This document shows positions 27,644 to 35,437 of a stretch of DNA of 64,000 bases, in pieces. Source of the stretch: DASUBV01 sp963725175 (lineage in GTDB: Bacteria; Actinomycetota; Actinomycetes; Streptosporangiales; Streptosporangiaceae); contig CAVRXH010000006.1 in the NCBI GenBank assembly GCA_963725175.1, positions 1,736,001 to 1,800,000 on the forward strand, given 5' to 3'. The notes under the pieces were generated by a model that searched no databases, was not told the origin of the DNA, and saw only the letters and a program-made list of their open reading frames with translations. The number at the start of each line of letters is the position of its first letter. Position 1 is the first letter of the stretch. Position numbers and translations under genes: made by a program.

Positions 27644-27664
27644 ACTTCACACTGTACTTCACAC
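27644..27664 (-). promoter_or_regulatory. Direct repeat upstream of the TIGR04255-like operon
   Basis: ACTTCACAC occurs at 27644-27652 and again at 27656-27664 (plus strand), one helical turn apart, just before the first start codon. It is a candidate operator for the HTH protein of the same operon. Between here and 27921 there is no gene; the stretch is less GC-rich and may hold the promoter. Confidence 0.4.
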
Positions 27665-27921
27665 CCTACGGAGTACGGCGAAGCGCGCGGCAACCTGTCC
27701 GGCTAAAACAACCCGAAATCAGTATGAACATGTACGAACCTGCCTGCTACAGGCCGCACACCGACCACCCGCAGCCGGACGCATCGCTACTGACCCAGCC
27801 CGCTCCAAGATGCCCAGAAGGTTCCAATATCGTGACCAGAACGACGGCGCGCAGGCCAAGTATCCTCTGCGTCCCAAGAACTCATAGCTGCTCATCGGGC
27901 TCTCCCGCGTCCTCGGGTCGA

Positions 27922-30900
27922 CTAGTCGAGGAGGGCGCGGATGTCGTCGGGGGTGAGGGCGGTGCCGAAGGTGCCGCCGGCGTCCATGACGCTGGCGAAC
28001 AGCTCGGCCTTCCTGGCCTGCAGGGCCAGCACCTTGTCCTCGATGGTGCCGGCGGCGATGAGCCGGTAGACCATGACGTTGCGGACCTGGCCGATGCGGT
28101 GGGTCCGGTCGATGGCCTGGGCCTCGGTGGCCGGGTTCCACCACGGGTCGAGCAGGAAGCAGTAGTCGGCCTCGGTGAGATTGAGGCCGAAGCCGCCGGC
28201 CTTGAGGCTGATCAGGAACACGGGCGCGGACCCGTCGCGGAACTCCTGCACGGCCCCGGCGCGGTCCCTGGTGCTGCCATCGAGATAGCAGTAGGCCACC
28301 CCGGCCTCGTCCAGGCGCTCGGCGACCTTGCGGAGGAACCCGGTGAACTGGCTGAACACCAGCGCCCGGTGCCCGCCCTGCGTGAGCCCGCCGAGCTGGT
28401 CGAGCAGGGCATCGATCTTGGCGGACGGCAGAGCCGCGTGCTCGTCGTCGACGAGGCCGGCGTGCAGGCTGAGCTGGCGCAGCAGGGTCAGCGACTTGAG
28501 GATGGTGAACCGGTTGGCGTCCATGTCCTCGATCAGCCGCAGCACCTTCTGCCGCTCCCGCTGCAGGTAGGTCTGGTAGACGCGGCGATGCCGGGGATGC
28601 AGCTCGACCTCCAGCACCTGCTCCTGCTTGGCCGGCAGGTCGGGCGCCACCTGCTCCTTGGTCCGGCGCATGACCAGCGGACGGATCCGCTGCCGGAGCT
28701 GGGCGAGCAGCTCGGCGCGGCCCTGCTGCTCGATGGGCCTGGCATAGAAGTCGCGGAACCGGCCGGGCTGCGGGAACAGCCCCGGCGCGGTGATGGACAG
28801 CAGCGCCCACAGCTCCATGAGGTTGTTCTCCATGGGCGTGCCGGTGATCGCGATCTTGACGGGGGCGGCGACCCGGCGGGCGCACTGGTAGACGCGGGAC
28901 TGGTGATTCTTGACCTGCTGGGCCTCGTCCAGGAGCAGGCCGGACCAGGAATCAGCGGCGTAGGAATCTATATCGATGCGCAGCAGCGCGTACGAGGTCA
29001 CCACAGCGTCGGCGCCCTCGGTCAGCTCGCTCAGCGGCGTGCCGCGCCGGGCGGCGGTCTCGGTGACGGGCACGACGGTCAGGCCGGGGGCGAACCTGGC
29101 GGCCTCGGCGGCCCAGTTGGACACCACGCTGGTCGGGGCGACGATGAGGAATGGCGGCTGATCTGGCGCGGCCTGCCTGGCATGGCAGATCAGCGCCAGG
29201 GCCTGCAGGGTCTTGCCGAGGCCCATGTCATCGGCGAGGATTCCGCCGAGCTGGTGCTGCCAGAGGAACGCCAGCCACTGGAAGCCGGTGAGCTGATAGG
29301 GCCGCAGCGTGGCCAGCAGGCCGGCCGGCGGCTCCTGGTCGGCGCCCGCCCCGGCGGATAGCAGGCCTTCCACCTGGCGGCGCCAGGCGCCGGCCTGGCG
29401 GTTCACCACGCCCAGCTCGGCCAGCTCACCCCACAGCCCGGCCTGGAACCGGCTGATCCGCAGCGACTCGCCCGGCGACTCGTGCAGCGCCCGCGCCTCG
29501 GCGATCAGCCGGGCTAGCGCGGCCAGCTCTGGCTTGTCCAGCGAGAAGTAGGTGCCATCGGGCAGCAGCAGGTACGGATCGCCGGCGGTAAGCGCCACAA
29601 ACAGGTCGGTGAACGGGATCAGGTGCCCGGCGGCGGTGATGGTCACGCCGAGGTCGAACCAGTCGCCGTCCCCGGCCACCTCGTCGGTGGTCAGGCCGAT
29701 CTGCAGGTCATCGTCCGCCGCCAGGTAGCTGGCCGGCTCGCCGGTCACCTCGACCCGGACGCCGGGGTGGCTGCCGGCGAGCGGCAGCAGCTCGGTGGTG
29801 AAGAGCATGGTAGCGATGGCGTTCAGGCGAGTGGCCGGGACCGGGCCGCCGGACAGGCCGCCTGCCTGATCGCCGGGGTGCGGCACGCCGAACCTGGTCA
29901 GCGGGAGGTCGAGGGCGGCGAGGAGGCCCCGTTCCGCATCTATATCGCGGTAGCCGTCGGCGGGGTCGGGCCAGAGCGTCGCATGCACCTGCGCGTCGCC
30001 AACCTGATAGGCCCAGCACCAGCTGACATCGACCTGGTGGCCGGGGGCGTAGCGGGCCCGGAGCACCAGGACGGGGCCGCTGATCCGCGGCGGGGTGAAG
30101 GCGCCATCGGAGGACACGATGGTGGCGGCCTGGCGGAGCCGGGGGTAGTAGGCGTCGCGGAACCTGGCCTGCTCGGCGGCGGGGACCTCAAGGCGCTGCC
30201 CCGCCAGGGCCAGGTGCTGGAGCCGGTGCGGGACGCCGTGGGCCAGCGGGGCCAGCAGGAACGGGGCGGCGGAGGTGCCCGGGGCGGTATAGACGAGGCC
30301 GTGGCCGTCGAGGCCGATGAAGGCCAGCGGGACGAGGCCGGTCCCGGCCGCTTCGCTGTCCGGGCCGTCGGGGCGGATCACGGGGGCGACCTGGAGCGGC
30401 CCTGACGGCTCCGGGCGGGTCACGTCCAGGCACAGCCGCAGCGGCCCGCCGGGTGTCAGCACACCGCCGTCGCGCCCGTACAGCAGCCGGATGCCGGCCT
30501 CCCGCGCCCGGTCAAGCAGCGGCCAGAGCTGCGGCGACTCGAACGCGGTCAGGTCAATGGTCTTCTCGTCGCCGCGCGAGCCGTAGCCGATGAGCTGGCC
30601 GGTGCCGCACTGGTAGAGCGCGTACAGCTCGCGGAGCAGCCGGATCTGCGGGGCCGCGTAGTCGCCGGCGAAATTCAGGTGGTCGAGCCTGGACCAGCCG
30701 AGCTGGCCGGTGATCCAGCCGCTCTTGCCGGGCTGGACCAGCCGGGCGAGCAGCCGGGCCGGCGAGCCACCGGGCAGGCCGCTGTTGTTCACGCCGGGGC
30801 CGGCCAGGCTCGCGCCGGTCAGGGTCAGGGTGACCGCCAGCGGGATCGTGCCGGGCGTGACCGACCCGCCCGCGGGCACGGCCAGCATCGAGTCGAGCGA

Positions 30901-31326
30901 GGTGTCCCAGCTCTCAGGCTCAGCCGGGCGCGGCGCGGGTACGGTGGCCGCCGATCCGGCGCGGACCACGCCGAGGGACGCGGTGGCACGCGGGGCGAGC
31001 GGCTCGGGGACGCCGGCCGGCTCGTCACCGGTCCCGGCGAGCACCAGCGCCACGACGTGCTTGCAGTTGAACCCGACGGGACAACTGCACCTGCCATGCT
31101 CGAACTGCGGCGGGCGGCCGTCGGCGACCAGGAAGTACGCGGCCGTGTTGTAGAACTCGGCCGTCCGCCCGCGCACGGTGGCGTGCAGGGCGCTCTCGGC
31201 AGGGTCCCACCACAGGGTGCCGACGGCACCCTGCCGGTAGTACAGCAGCCCTCGCGCGTAAGCGCCCGAGCCGACGGCGTCGGCCAGGCCTGCCGGGTCG
31301 ATGCCGCTCAACCCCGGGCGCTTCAT
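27922..31326 (-). CDS. SWIM zinc-finger SNF2-family helicase
   Basis: 1134 residues. An N-terminal SWIM-type zinc finger (CSCPVGFNCKH, about residues 80-92) is followed by a long middle region typical of bacterial SNF2 proteins and the two RecA-like lobes. These carry GGILADDMGLGKTLQALALI (Walker A), LLLDEAQQVKNHQS (DEAQ box), ITGTPMENNLMELWALL (motif III), LVFSQFTGFLRKV, LISLKAGGFGLNLT and DPWWNPATEAQAIDRTHRIG (motif VI). It is an ATP-dependent DNA translocase whose role (repair or transcription restart) is not known here. The Met at 31326 is chosen because the upstream open frame reads through the 63-bp repeat. Confidence 0.92.
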   Translation of the reverse strand: MKRPGLSGIDPAGLADAVGSGAYARGLLYYRQGAVGTLWWDPAESALHATVRGRTAEFYNTAAYFLVADGRPPQFEHGRCSCPVGFNCKHVVALVLAGTGDEPAGVPEPLAPRATASLGVVRAGSAATVPAPRPAEPESWDTSLDSMLAVPAGGSVTPGTIPLAVTLTLTGASLAGPGVNNSGLPGGSPARLLARLVQPGKSGWITGQLGWSRLDHLNFAGDYAAPQIRLLRELYALYQCGTGQLIGYGSRGDEKTIDLTAFESPQLWPLLDRAREAGIRLLYGRDGGVLTPGGPLRLCLDVTRPEPSGPLQVAPVIRPDGPDSEAAGTGLVPLAFIGLDGHGLVYTAPGTSAAPFLLAPLAHGVPHRLQHLALAGQRLEVPAAEQARFRDAYYPRLRQAATIVSSDGAFTPPRISGPVLVLRARYAPGHQVDVSWCWAYQVGDAQVHATLWPDPADGYRDIDAERGLLAALDLPLTRFGVPHPGDQAGGLSGGPVPATRLNAIATMLFTTELLPLAGSHPGVRVEVTGEPASYLAADDDLQIGLTTDEVAGDGDWFDLGVTITAAGHLIPFTDLFVALTAGDPYLLLPDGTYFSLDKPELAALARLIAEARALHESPGESLRISRFQAGLWGELAELGVVNRQAGAWRRQVEGLLSAGAGADQEPPAGLLATLRPYQLTGFQWLAFLWQHQLGGILADDMGLGKTLQALALICHARQAAPDQPPFLIVAPTSVVSNWAAEAARFAPGLTVVPVTETAARRGTPLSELTEGADAVVTSYALLRIDIDSYAADSWSGLLLDEAQQVKNHQSRVYQCARRVAAPVKIAITGTPMENNLMELWALLSITAPGLFPQPGRFRDFYARPIEQQGRAELLAQLRQRIRPLVMRRTKEQVAPDLPAKQEQVLEVELHPRHRRVYQTYLQRERQKVLRLIEDMDANRFTILKSLTLLRQLSLHAGLVDDEHAALPSAKIDALLDQLGGLTQGGHRALVFSQFTGFLRKVAERLDEAGVAYCYLDGSTRDRAGAVQEFRDGSAPVFLISLKAGGFGLNLTEADYCFLLDPWWNPATEAQAIDRTHRIGQVRNVMVYRLIAAGTIEDKVLALQARKAELFASVMDAGGTFGTALTPDDIRALLD

Positions 31327-31346
31327 GCAGGGCAAGCTACCGGCCC

Positions 31347-31409
31347 CCGCCGACACTGTCCCCCGACATGCCGATGATGCTGGAAGCAAGAGTGCCGCCG
31401 CCGTCAGCC
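31347..31409. repeat. Direct repeat, left copy, flanking the two-gene module
   Basis: 63 nt; the first 28 nt (starting CCGCCGACACTGTCCCCC) are identical to 33341-33368, and the rest matches in most positions with small shifts, ending in GTCAGCC in both. The copy lies in the divergent gap between the SNF2 gene and the AlbA_2-type gene. Confidence 0.85.
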
Positions 31410-31460
31410 AGGATGTGATGATTGGCGCTGACAACGACTCGCGGATGGCAGGCTGATGAG

Positions 31461-32348
31461 ATGGACGACGACGCGGTGCTCGCCCTGGTCCGCGGGCCTG
31501 AGAGTGAGCGGGTTGAGCGGAAAGAGCGGCTGAAGGCCCGGCTCGCTACCGCCGAGGAGGAGTCGGCGCTGACCGAGCGCCGGCAAGCCGCGAACCTGCC
31601 GTTCGACGCGCAGCCGCTGCCGTCGGCCTCGATTGACGACCTTGATGAGGGACGATTTACCGAGGCGATCCTGCCGCAACTTGTCGCCGATGATGTGCTG
31701 CGGCAGAACGGCCGCCCGGTCAGGCAGCAGATGGCGTCGCTCCGCCTGGTGGCACCGCCCGATTTCCGGCCGACCCCTACCGGGATGCTGCTGATCGGTC
31801 GCGACCTCGAGCAGCACGTGCCCGGCGCTTACCTTCAGTTCGCGAGCTTTGATGGTACCCAGCTAAGCGACCCCATCCTGAGCCAGCACCGGATTTCGGG
31901 ACCGATCACGGACGTGGTCCTTGAGATAGAAGAGATCATACGGTCGCATATTGAGACGACTATTAGGTTTGAAGGCATAGCGACCGAGGAACGGAAGCCA
32001 TCAGTTCCGTTCGAGGCGCTGCAACAGCTTGTCAGGAACGCCGTGTTGCACCGGACTTACCAGACAAGCAATGCGCCGGTACGGGTGAGCTGGTTTCACG
32101 ACCGCGTCGAGATCAACTCACCGGGCGGGCCTTTCGGCCAGGTGACGGTAGAGACCATAGGACAGCCGGGGCTTACCGACTACCGGAATCCGACTCTGGC
32201 GGGTGCTCTCAGTCAGCTCGGCTTCGTGCAGCGGTTCGGCGTCGGCATCCAGGTCGCGAAGGCTCGCCTCGAACAGAACGGGAACCCTCCCCTGGAGTAC
32301 CAGGCCTCGGTCGCCGCCGTCTCTGCCATAGTGAGGCTAAATAAATGA
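31461..32348 (+). CDS. ATP-binding protein of the AlbA_2/Schlafen-like type, N-terminal domain shortened
   Basis: 295 residues. The second half matches the usual C-terminal part of AlbA_2 ATP-binding regulators: LQQLVRNAVLHRTYQTSNAP (GHKL-like N-box), WFHDRVEINSPGGPFG (GxG lid) and LGFVQRFGVGIQVAKARLEQ. The N-terminus begins as family members do (DDDAVLALVRGPESERVERK) but then jumps within 10-15 residues to the ALTERRQAANLPFD segment that normally follows the AlbA_2 fold, so roughly 100 residues appear to be missing. Coupled by ATGA to the ParA gene. Codon use is less GC-rich than the chromosome around it. Confidence 0.8.
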   Translation: MDDDAVLALVRGPESERVERKERLKARLATAEEESALTERRQAANLPFDAQPLPSASIDDLDEGRFTEAILPQLVADDVLRQNGRPVRQQMASLRLVAPPDFRPTPTGMLLIGRDLEQHVPGAYLQFASFDGTQLSDPILSQHRISGPITDVVLEIEEIIRSHIETTIRFEGIATEERKPSVPFEALQQLVRNAVLHRTYQTSNAPVRVSWFHDRVEINSPGGPFGQVTVETIGQPGLTDYRNPTLAGALSQLGFVQRFGVGIQVAKARLEQNGNPPLEYQASVAAVSAIVRLNK

Positions 32349-33340
32349 CTCGCCCTGTGCTGACTTTCTTCAACAATAAAGGCGGCGTCGGCAAGACGAT
32401 GCTGGCTTATCACGTCGCCTGGATGCTGAATGAGCTCGGGAAATCGGTCGTCGTACTCGACTTGGACCCGCAGGCGAATCTGACCGCGTCCTTCCTGGAT
32501 GACGAGCGTGTCGAGCGACTCTGGGACACCAGACAGACGATCTACGGGGCGCTGGCGCCGCTTTTCGAAGGCGAGGGCGGCATCGCCGATCCGCACGTGG
32601 AAGAGATTGCGCCAAACCTTAGTCTGGTGCCCGGTGATCTTCTGCTGTCCGGCACTGAGCAGGAACTGAGCCTGTCGTGGACGGGAAGCCTGGAGCGCCA
32701 GGTACGCGCTCTCCGCGTGACGGCCGGCTTCGCCACGATCGCGCAGCGGGCAGCCGAGCAGGCATACGCGGATGTGGTGCTTGCCGACATCGGCGCCAAC
32801 CTGGGCGCCATCAACAGGGCGGCCATGGTGGCATCCGACCACGTTGTGATCCCGATTCGGCCTGACCTCTACTCTCTACAGGGGCTGCGGAATCTGGGTC
32901 CGACCCTTAATGACTGGCGGAAAGGATGGCAGGATCGCGTCGATCGCGCACCGCGAGCCGATCTGGATCTTCCGGCGGGCGAGATGCGCCCGCGCGGCTA
33001 TGTCGTCCTCCAGCACGGGACACGTGTCGATCGCGTAGTAGGCGCCTACGACCGCTGGCTGCGGCGCGTGCCGACCGCGTACTCCCGTTCAGTCCTAGAT
33101 AGCCCTGAAGACGCGCAGCGGCTCGCTGCCGACGACCCGCATTGCCTGGGCCTGATCAAGCATTACCACTCACTCGCCCCCCTCGGGCAGGAAGCGCGCA
33201 AGCCAGTTTTCATGCTGCGGACCGCCGATGGCGCGATCGGGGCCCACCAGCAGGCCGTCAGAGACGCCTACGGTCACTTCGAGGAACTCGCCAAGCACCT
33301 CCTAGCCGTTATCGGGCTGGAGTCTGAGGACGAGCGCTGA
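32345..33340 (+). CDS. ParA/MinD-family ATPase
   Basis: 331 residues. Deviant Walker A NNKGGVGKTMLAYHVAWML (signature Lys at KGGVGKT) near residue 11, Walker A' VVVLDLDPQANLTASF, Walker B VVLADIGANLGAINRAAMVA. Such ATPases form ATP-dependent dimers on DNA or partner proteins. No ParB partner or origin is nearby, so it is not an ordinary partition gene; its partner is more likely the upstream AlbA_2-type protein. The gene ends exactly at the right-hand direct repeat. Confidence 0.88.
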   Translation: MTRPVLTFFNNKGGVGKTMLAYHVAWMLNELGKSVVVLDLDPQANLTASFLDDERVERLWDTRQTIYGALAPLFEGEGGIADPHVEEIAPNLSLVPGDLLLSGTEQELSLSWTGSLERQVRALRVTAGFATIAQRAAEQAYADVVLADIGANLGAINRAAMVASDHVVIPIRPDLYSLQGLRNLGPTLNDWRKGWQDRVDRAPRADLDLPAGEMRPRGYVVLQHGTRVDRVVGAYDRWLRRVPTAYSRSVLDSPEDAQRLAADDPHCLGLIKHYHSLAPLGQEARKPVFMLRTADGAIGAHQQAVRDAYGHFEELAKHLLAVIGLESEDER

Positions 33341-33403
33341 CCGCCGACACTGTCCCCCGACATGCCGAAGCTGCCGGGGCAAGCAGTGCCGCCGCGGTCA
33401 GCC
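33341..33403. repeat. Direct repeat, right copy, flanking the two-gene module
   Basis: Begins at the base after the ParA stop and ends just inside the TetR gene (its stop is 33398-33400). The first 28 nt match 31347-31374 exactly. The two copies bracket 31410-33340. Confidence 0.85.
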
Positions 33404-34027
33404 GGGCACCTGTTCGCCGGGGCCTTGGAAGAGTCTCTGGAGCTGGGGGAGGAAGCCGGCCCGGAAGGCGGCGGGGTCTGTGCCGTAGGCGCCGCGCACC
33501 AGGTGCGGAAGGGTGATCGGGGCCATGGCCGCGGCCCACGAGGCGATCATGATGAACTCCGCGTCGAACTCGGCGGTCAGCTCTCCATCGCGCTGCCGCC
33601 GCCGGATGTCTGCGAGTACGTGCGCGGTGCTGCTGTCAGGGTCGTCGGCATCGGCCGTGTTCTCTGGCACCTCTTCGAGCGCCTGCCACAACAGCAGCCG
33701 GGCACGGGCGGGGCGGTCGAGGATGGTGCCGAGGTAGCCCTCGATCTGCTGCGCGAACGGCGCGTCGGGGGCCGAGATTGAGGCCTCGTCGGCCAGCCAC
33801 TGCTTGACCAGCGCGTCGTATAGGCCCTGCTTGCCGTCGAAGTAATACGAGATGAGCTGCTGGTTGAGCCCCGCCCTGGCGGCGATGTCGACGACCCGGG
33901 CGCGGGCGAACCCTTTCTCCCCGAACTCCTCGGCGGCCGCGGCCAGGATCTTCTTGCGGCTCCGCTCGGCGTCTCGCTGCCTTTCGCCTGCCTCCGGCGC
34001 CCGCCGTGGCCTCTTCTCGCTGCTCAT
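33398..34027 (-). CDS. TetR family regulator, likely repressor of the divergent monooxygenase
   Basis: 209 residues. HTH at about residues 25-72 (KKILAAAAEEFGEKGFARAR, VVDIAARAGLNQQLISYYFD, GKQGLYDALVKQWL); ligand domain with ARLLLWQALEEVPENTA. The Met at 34027 is preferred over one at 34051. It is divergent from the FAD-monooxygenase gene 147 bp away, the usual arrangement for local control. Its final codons lie in the right direct repeat. Confidence 0.9.
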   Translation of the reverse strand: MSSEKRPRRAPEAGERQRDAERSRKKILAAAAEEFGEKGFARARVVDIAARAGLNQQLISYYFDGKQGLYDALVKQWLADEASISAPDAPFAQQIEGYLGTILDRPARARLLLWQALEEVPENTADADDPDSSTAHVLADIRRRQRDGELTAEFDAEFIMIASWAAAMAPITLPHLVRGAYGTDPAAFRAGFLPQLQRLFQGPGEQVPG

Positions 34028-34091
34028 GGCCCCATCGTAGGCGAGGCGCATGCCTGAGTCATACGCCCATCGGCATTAGTCATTTCTATTT

Positions 34092-34120
34092 TTGACAAAC
34101 TCAGATATCAGCATGACTAT
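34092..34120 (+). promoter_or_regulatory. Promoter of the monooxygenase gene
   Basis: TTGACA at 34092-34097, a 17-bp spacer, then GACTAT at 34115-34120: a near-ideal -35 and an acceptable -10, 54 bp upstream of the start codon, in an AT-rich patch between divergent genes. The likely TetR operator overlaps it, but I could not define a clean palindrome. Confidence 0.7.
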
Positions 34121-34173
34121 GGAGCGAGCACTCCGCGGGTCCCGACGGCCCCGGCATAAGGAAGAGGAAAACG

Positions 34174-35424
34174 ATGGTCAGCACGCATACCACCGAGACG
34201 GTGGCGATCGCCGGAGCCGGCCTCGGCGGCCTGTGCCTCGCCCACGGCCTGCGGCAGGCCGGCATCGAGGTGAGCGTCTACGAGCGCGACCCCGCGCCGT
34301 TCATCCGCCGCCAGGGCTACCGCATCACCGTCGACGAGCACGGCACCCAGGCGCTGCGGGACTGCCTGCCGCCGCACCTGTTCGACCTGGTGGCCGCGGT
34401 GGCCAAGGGATCGGGAGGCTACTTCCGGTACACCAACAAGGACCTGCGCGACGCGGTCAAGCTGACCTTCGAGGCCGACGCCGACGCGCTCGGGCAGGTC
34501 GACCGCCAGACGCTGCGCGCGATCCTGCTGATGGGGCTGGAAGACCGGGTCCGCTACGCCAAGGCCGCGACCGGCGTCACCCCAGCCGAGCATGGCGCGG
34601 TGCTGCGCTTCGCCGACGGCGACCACATCGCCGCCTCAGTCGTGGTTGCCGCCGACGGCGCCGGGTCGCGGCTCGCCGCTCAGCTGCTGCCCGACTGCCC
34701 GCCGCTCGACCTCGGCGCGCTGGCGCTGTGGGGATCCGCCCCGGTCACCGCCGGCGGCCGCAGCCTGATTCCCCAGGCGCTCGAGCGCAGCGGCGTGCTC
34801 TCCATCGGCGACAGCCCTGGCCGGGCGGTGTTCTTCACCGAGATGCGCTTCCCCGAGCGCCCCGACGAGGTCTTCGCCCGCCTCGCTCCTGGCCACCAGG
34901 CGCCGGTCAACGACGACTACATCATGTGGGGGCTCGTGCATACCCCCGGCAGCGCCCCGCACCTCGGTGCCGAGCCCGCCCCAGCGGAGCTGCACGCACT
35001 CGCCACGCGGCTGTCCGCCGAGTTCCACCCGGTCATCCGCGACCTGATCGCCGCGACTGACCCCGAGTCCGTCATGCGCACCCACCTGCGCGCCGCGCAG
35101 CGCCCCGGCGCCTGGCCTCGGGGTCGCGTGACGCTGCTGGGCGACGCGGTTCACACCATGCCCCCGTTTGGCGCGCACGGCGGCAACACCGCGCTGCGCG
35201 ACGCCGCCCTGCTCGCCGGCCAGCTCCGCTCCGCCATCGCCGAACGCATCCCGCTCAGCAGCGCGCTGGCCGCCTACCAGGACGAGATGAGCGAGTACGC
35301 CTTTGCAGCCGTAGACACCGCGATTAAGAGCACCAGGCGGCTGACCCGCGGCAACCTGTTTCAGCGCTGGATGATGCTGCGCCTGATGCCGCGGCTGCAC
35401 CGCCCCACGGTCCCCGCCCGCTGA
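34174..35424 (+). CDS. FAD-dependent monooxygenase (PHBH/TetX-like)
   Basis: 416 residues. GxGxxG dinucleotide fold (VAIAGAGLGGLCLAHGLRQA), the DG motif VVVAADGAGSRLA near residue 155 and the GD motif VTLLGDAVHTMPPFGAHGGN near residue 325. These are class A flavin monooxygenases that hydroxylate aromatic or antibiotic substrates. The substrate cannot be told. Ribosome site AAGAGGAAA before ATG 34174. Divergent TetR suggests induction by a small molecule, perhaps detoxification. Confidence 0.9.
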   Translation: MVSTHTTETVAIAGAGLGGLCLAHGLRQAGIEVSVYERDPAPFIRRQGYRITVDEHGTQALRDCLPPHLFDLVAAVAKGSGGYFRYTNKDLRDAVKLTFEADADALGQVDRQTLRAILLMGLEDRVRYAKAATGVTPAEHGAVLRFADGDHIAASVVVAADGAGSRLAAQLLPDCPPLDLGALALWGSAPVTAGGRSLIPQALERSGVLSIGDSPGRAVFFTEMRFPERPDEVFARLAPGHQAPVNDDYIMWGLVHTPGSAPHLGAEPAPAELHALATRLSAEFHPVIRDLIAATDPESVMRTHLRAAQRPGAWPRGRVTLLGDAVHTMPPFGAHGGNTALRDAALLAGQLRSAIAERIPLSSALAAYQDEMSEYAFAAVDTAIKSTRRLTRGNLFQRWMMLRLMPRLHRPTVPAR

Positions 35425-35437
35425 CTACTCGCGCTGG

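Noticed and set aside
27103..29361. 752-codon plus-strand frame opposite the TIGR04255-like and SNF2 genes
   Set aside because: Composition is that of an antisense shadow; it spans unrelated genes and has no domain pattern.
31347..33403. Attachment sites of an integrated phage or integrative element
   Set aside because: No integrase, tRNA gene or phage gene lies between or next to the repeats; kept only as flanking direct repeats.
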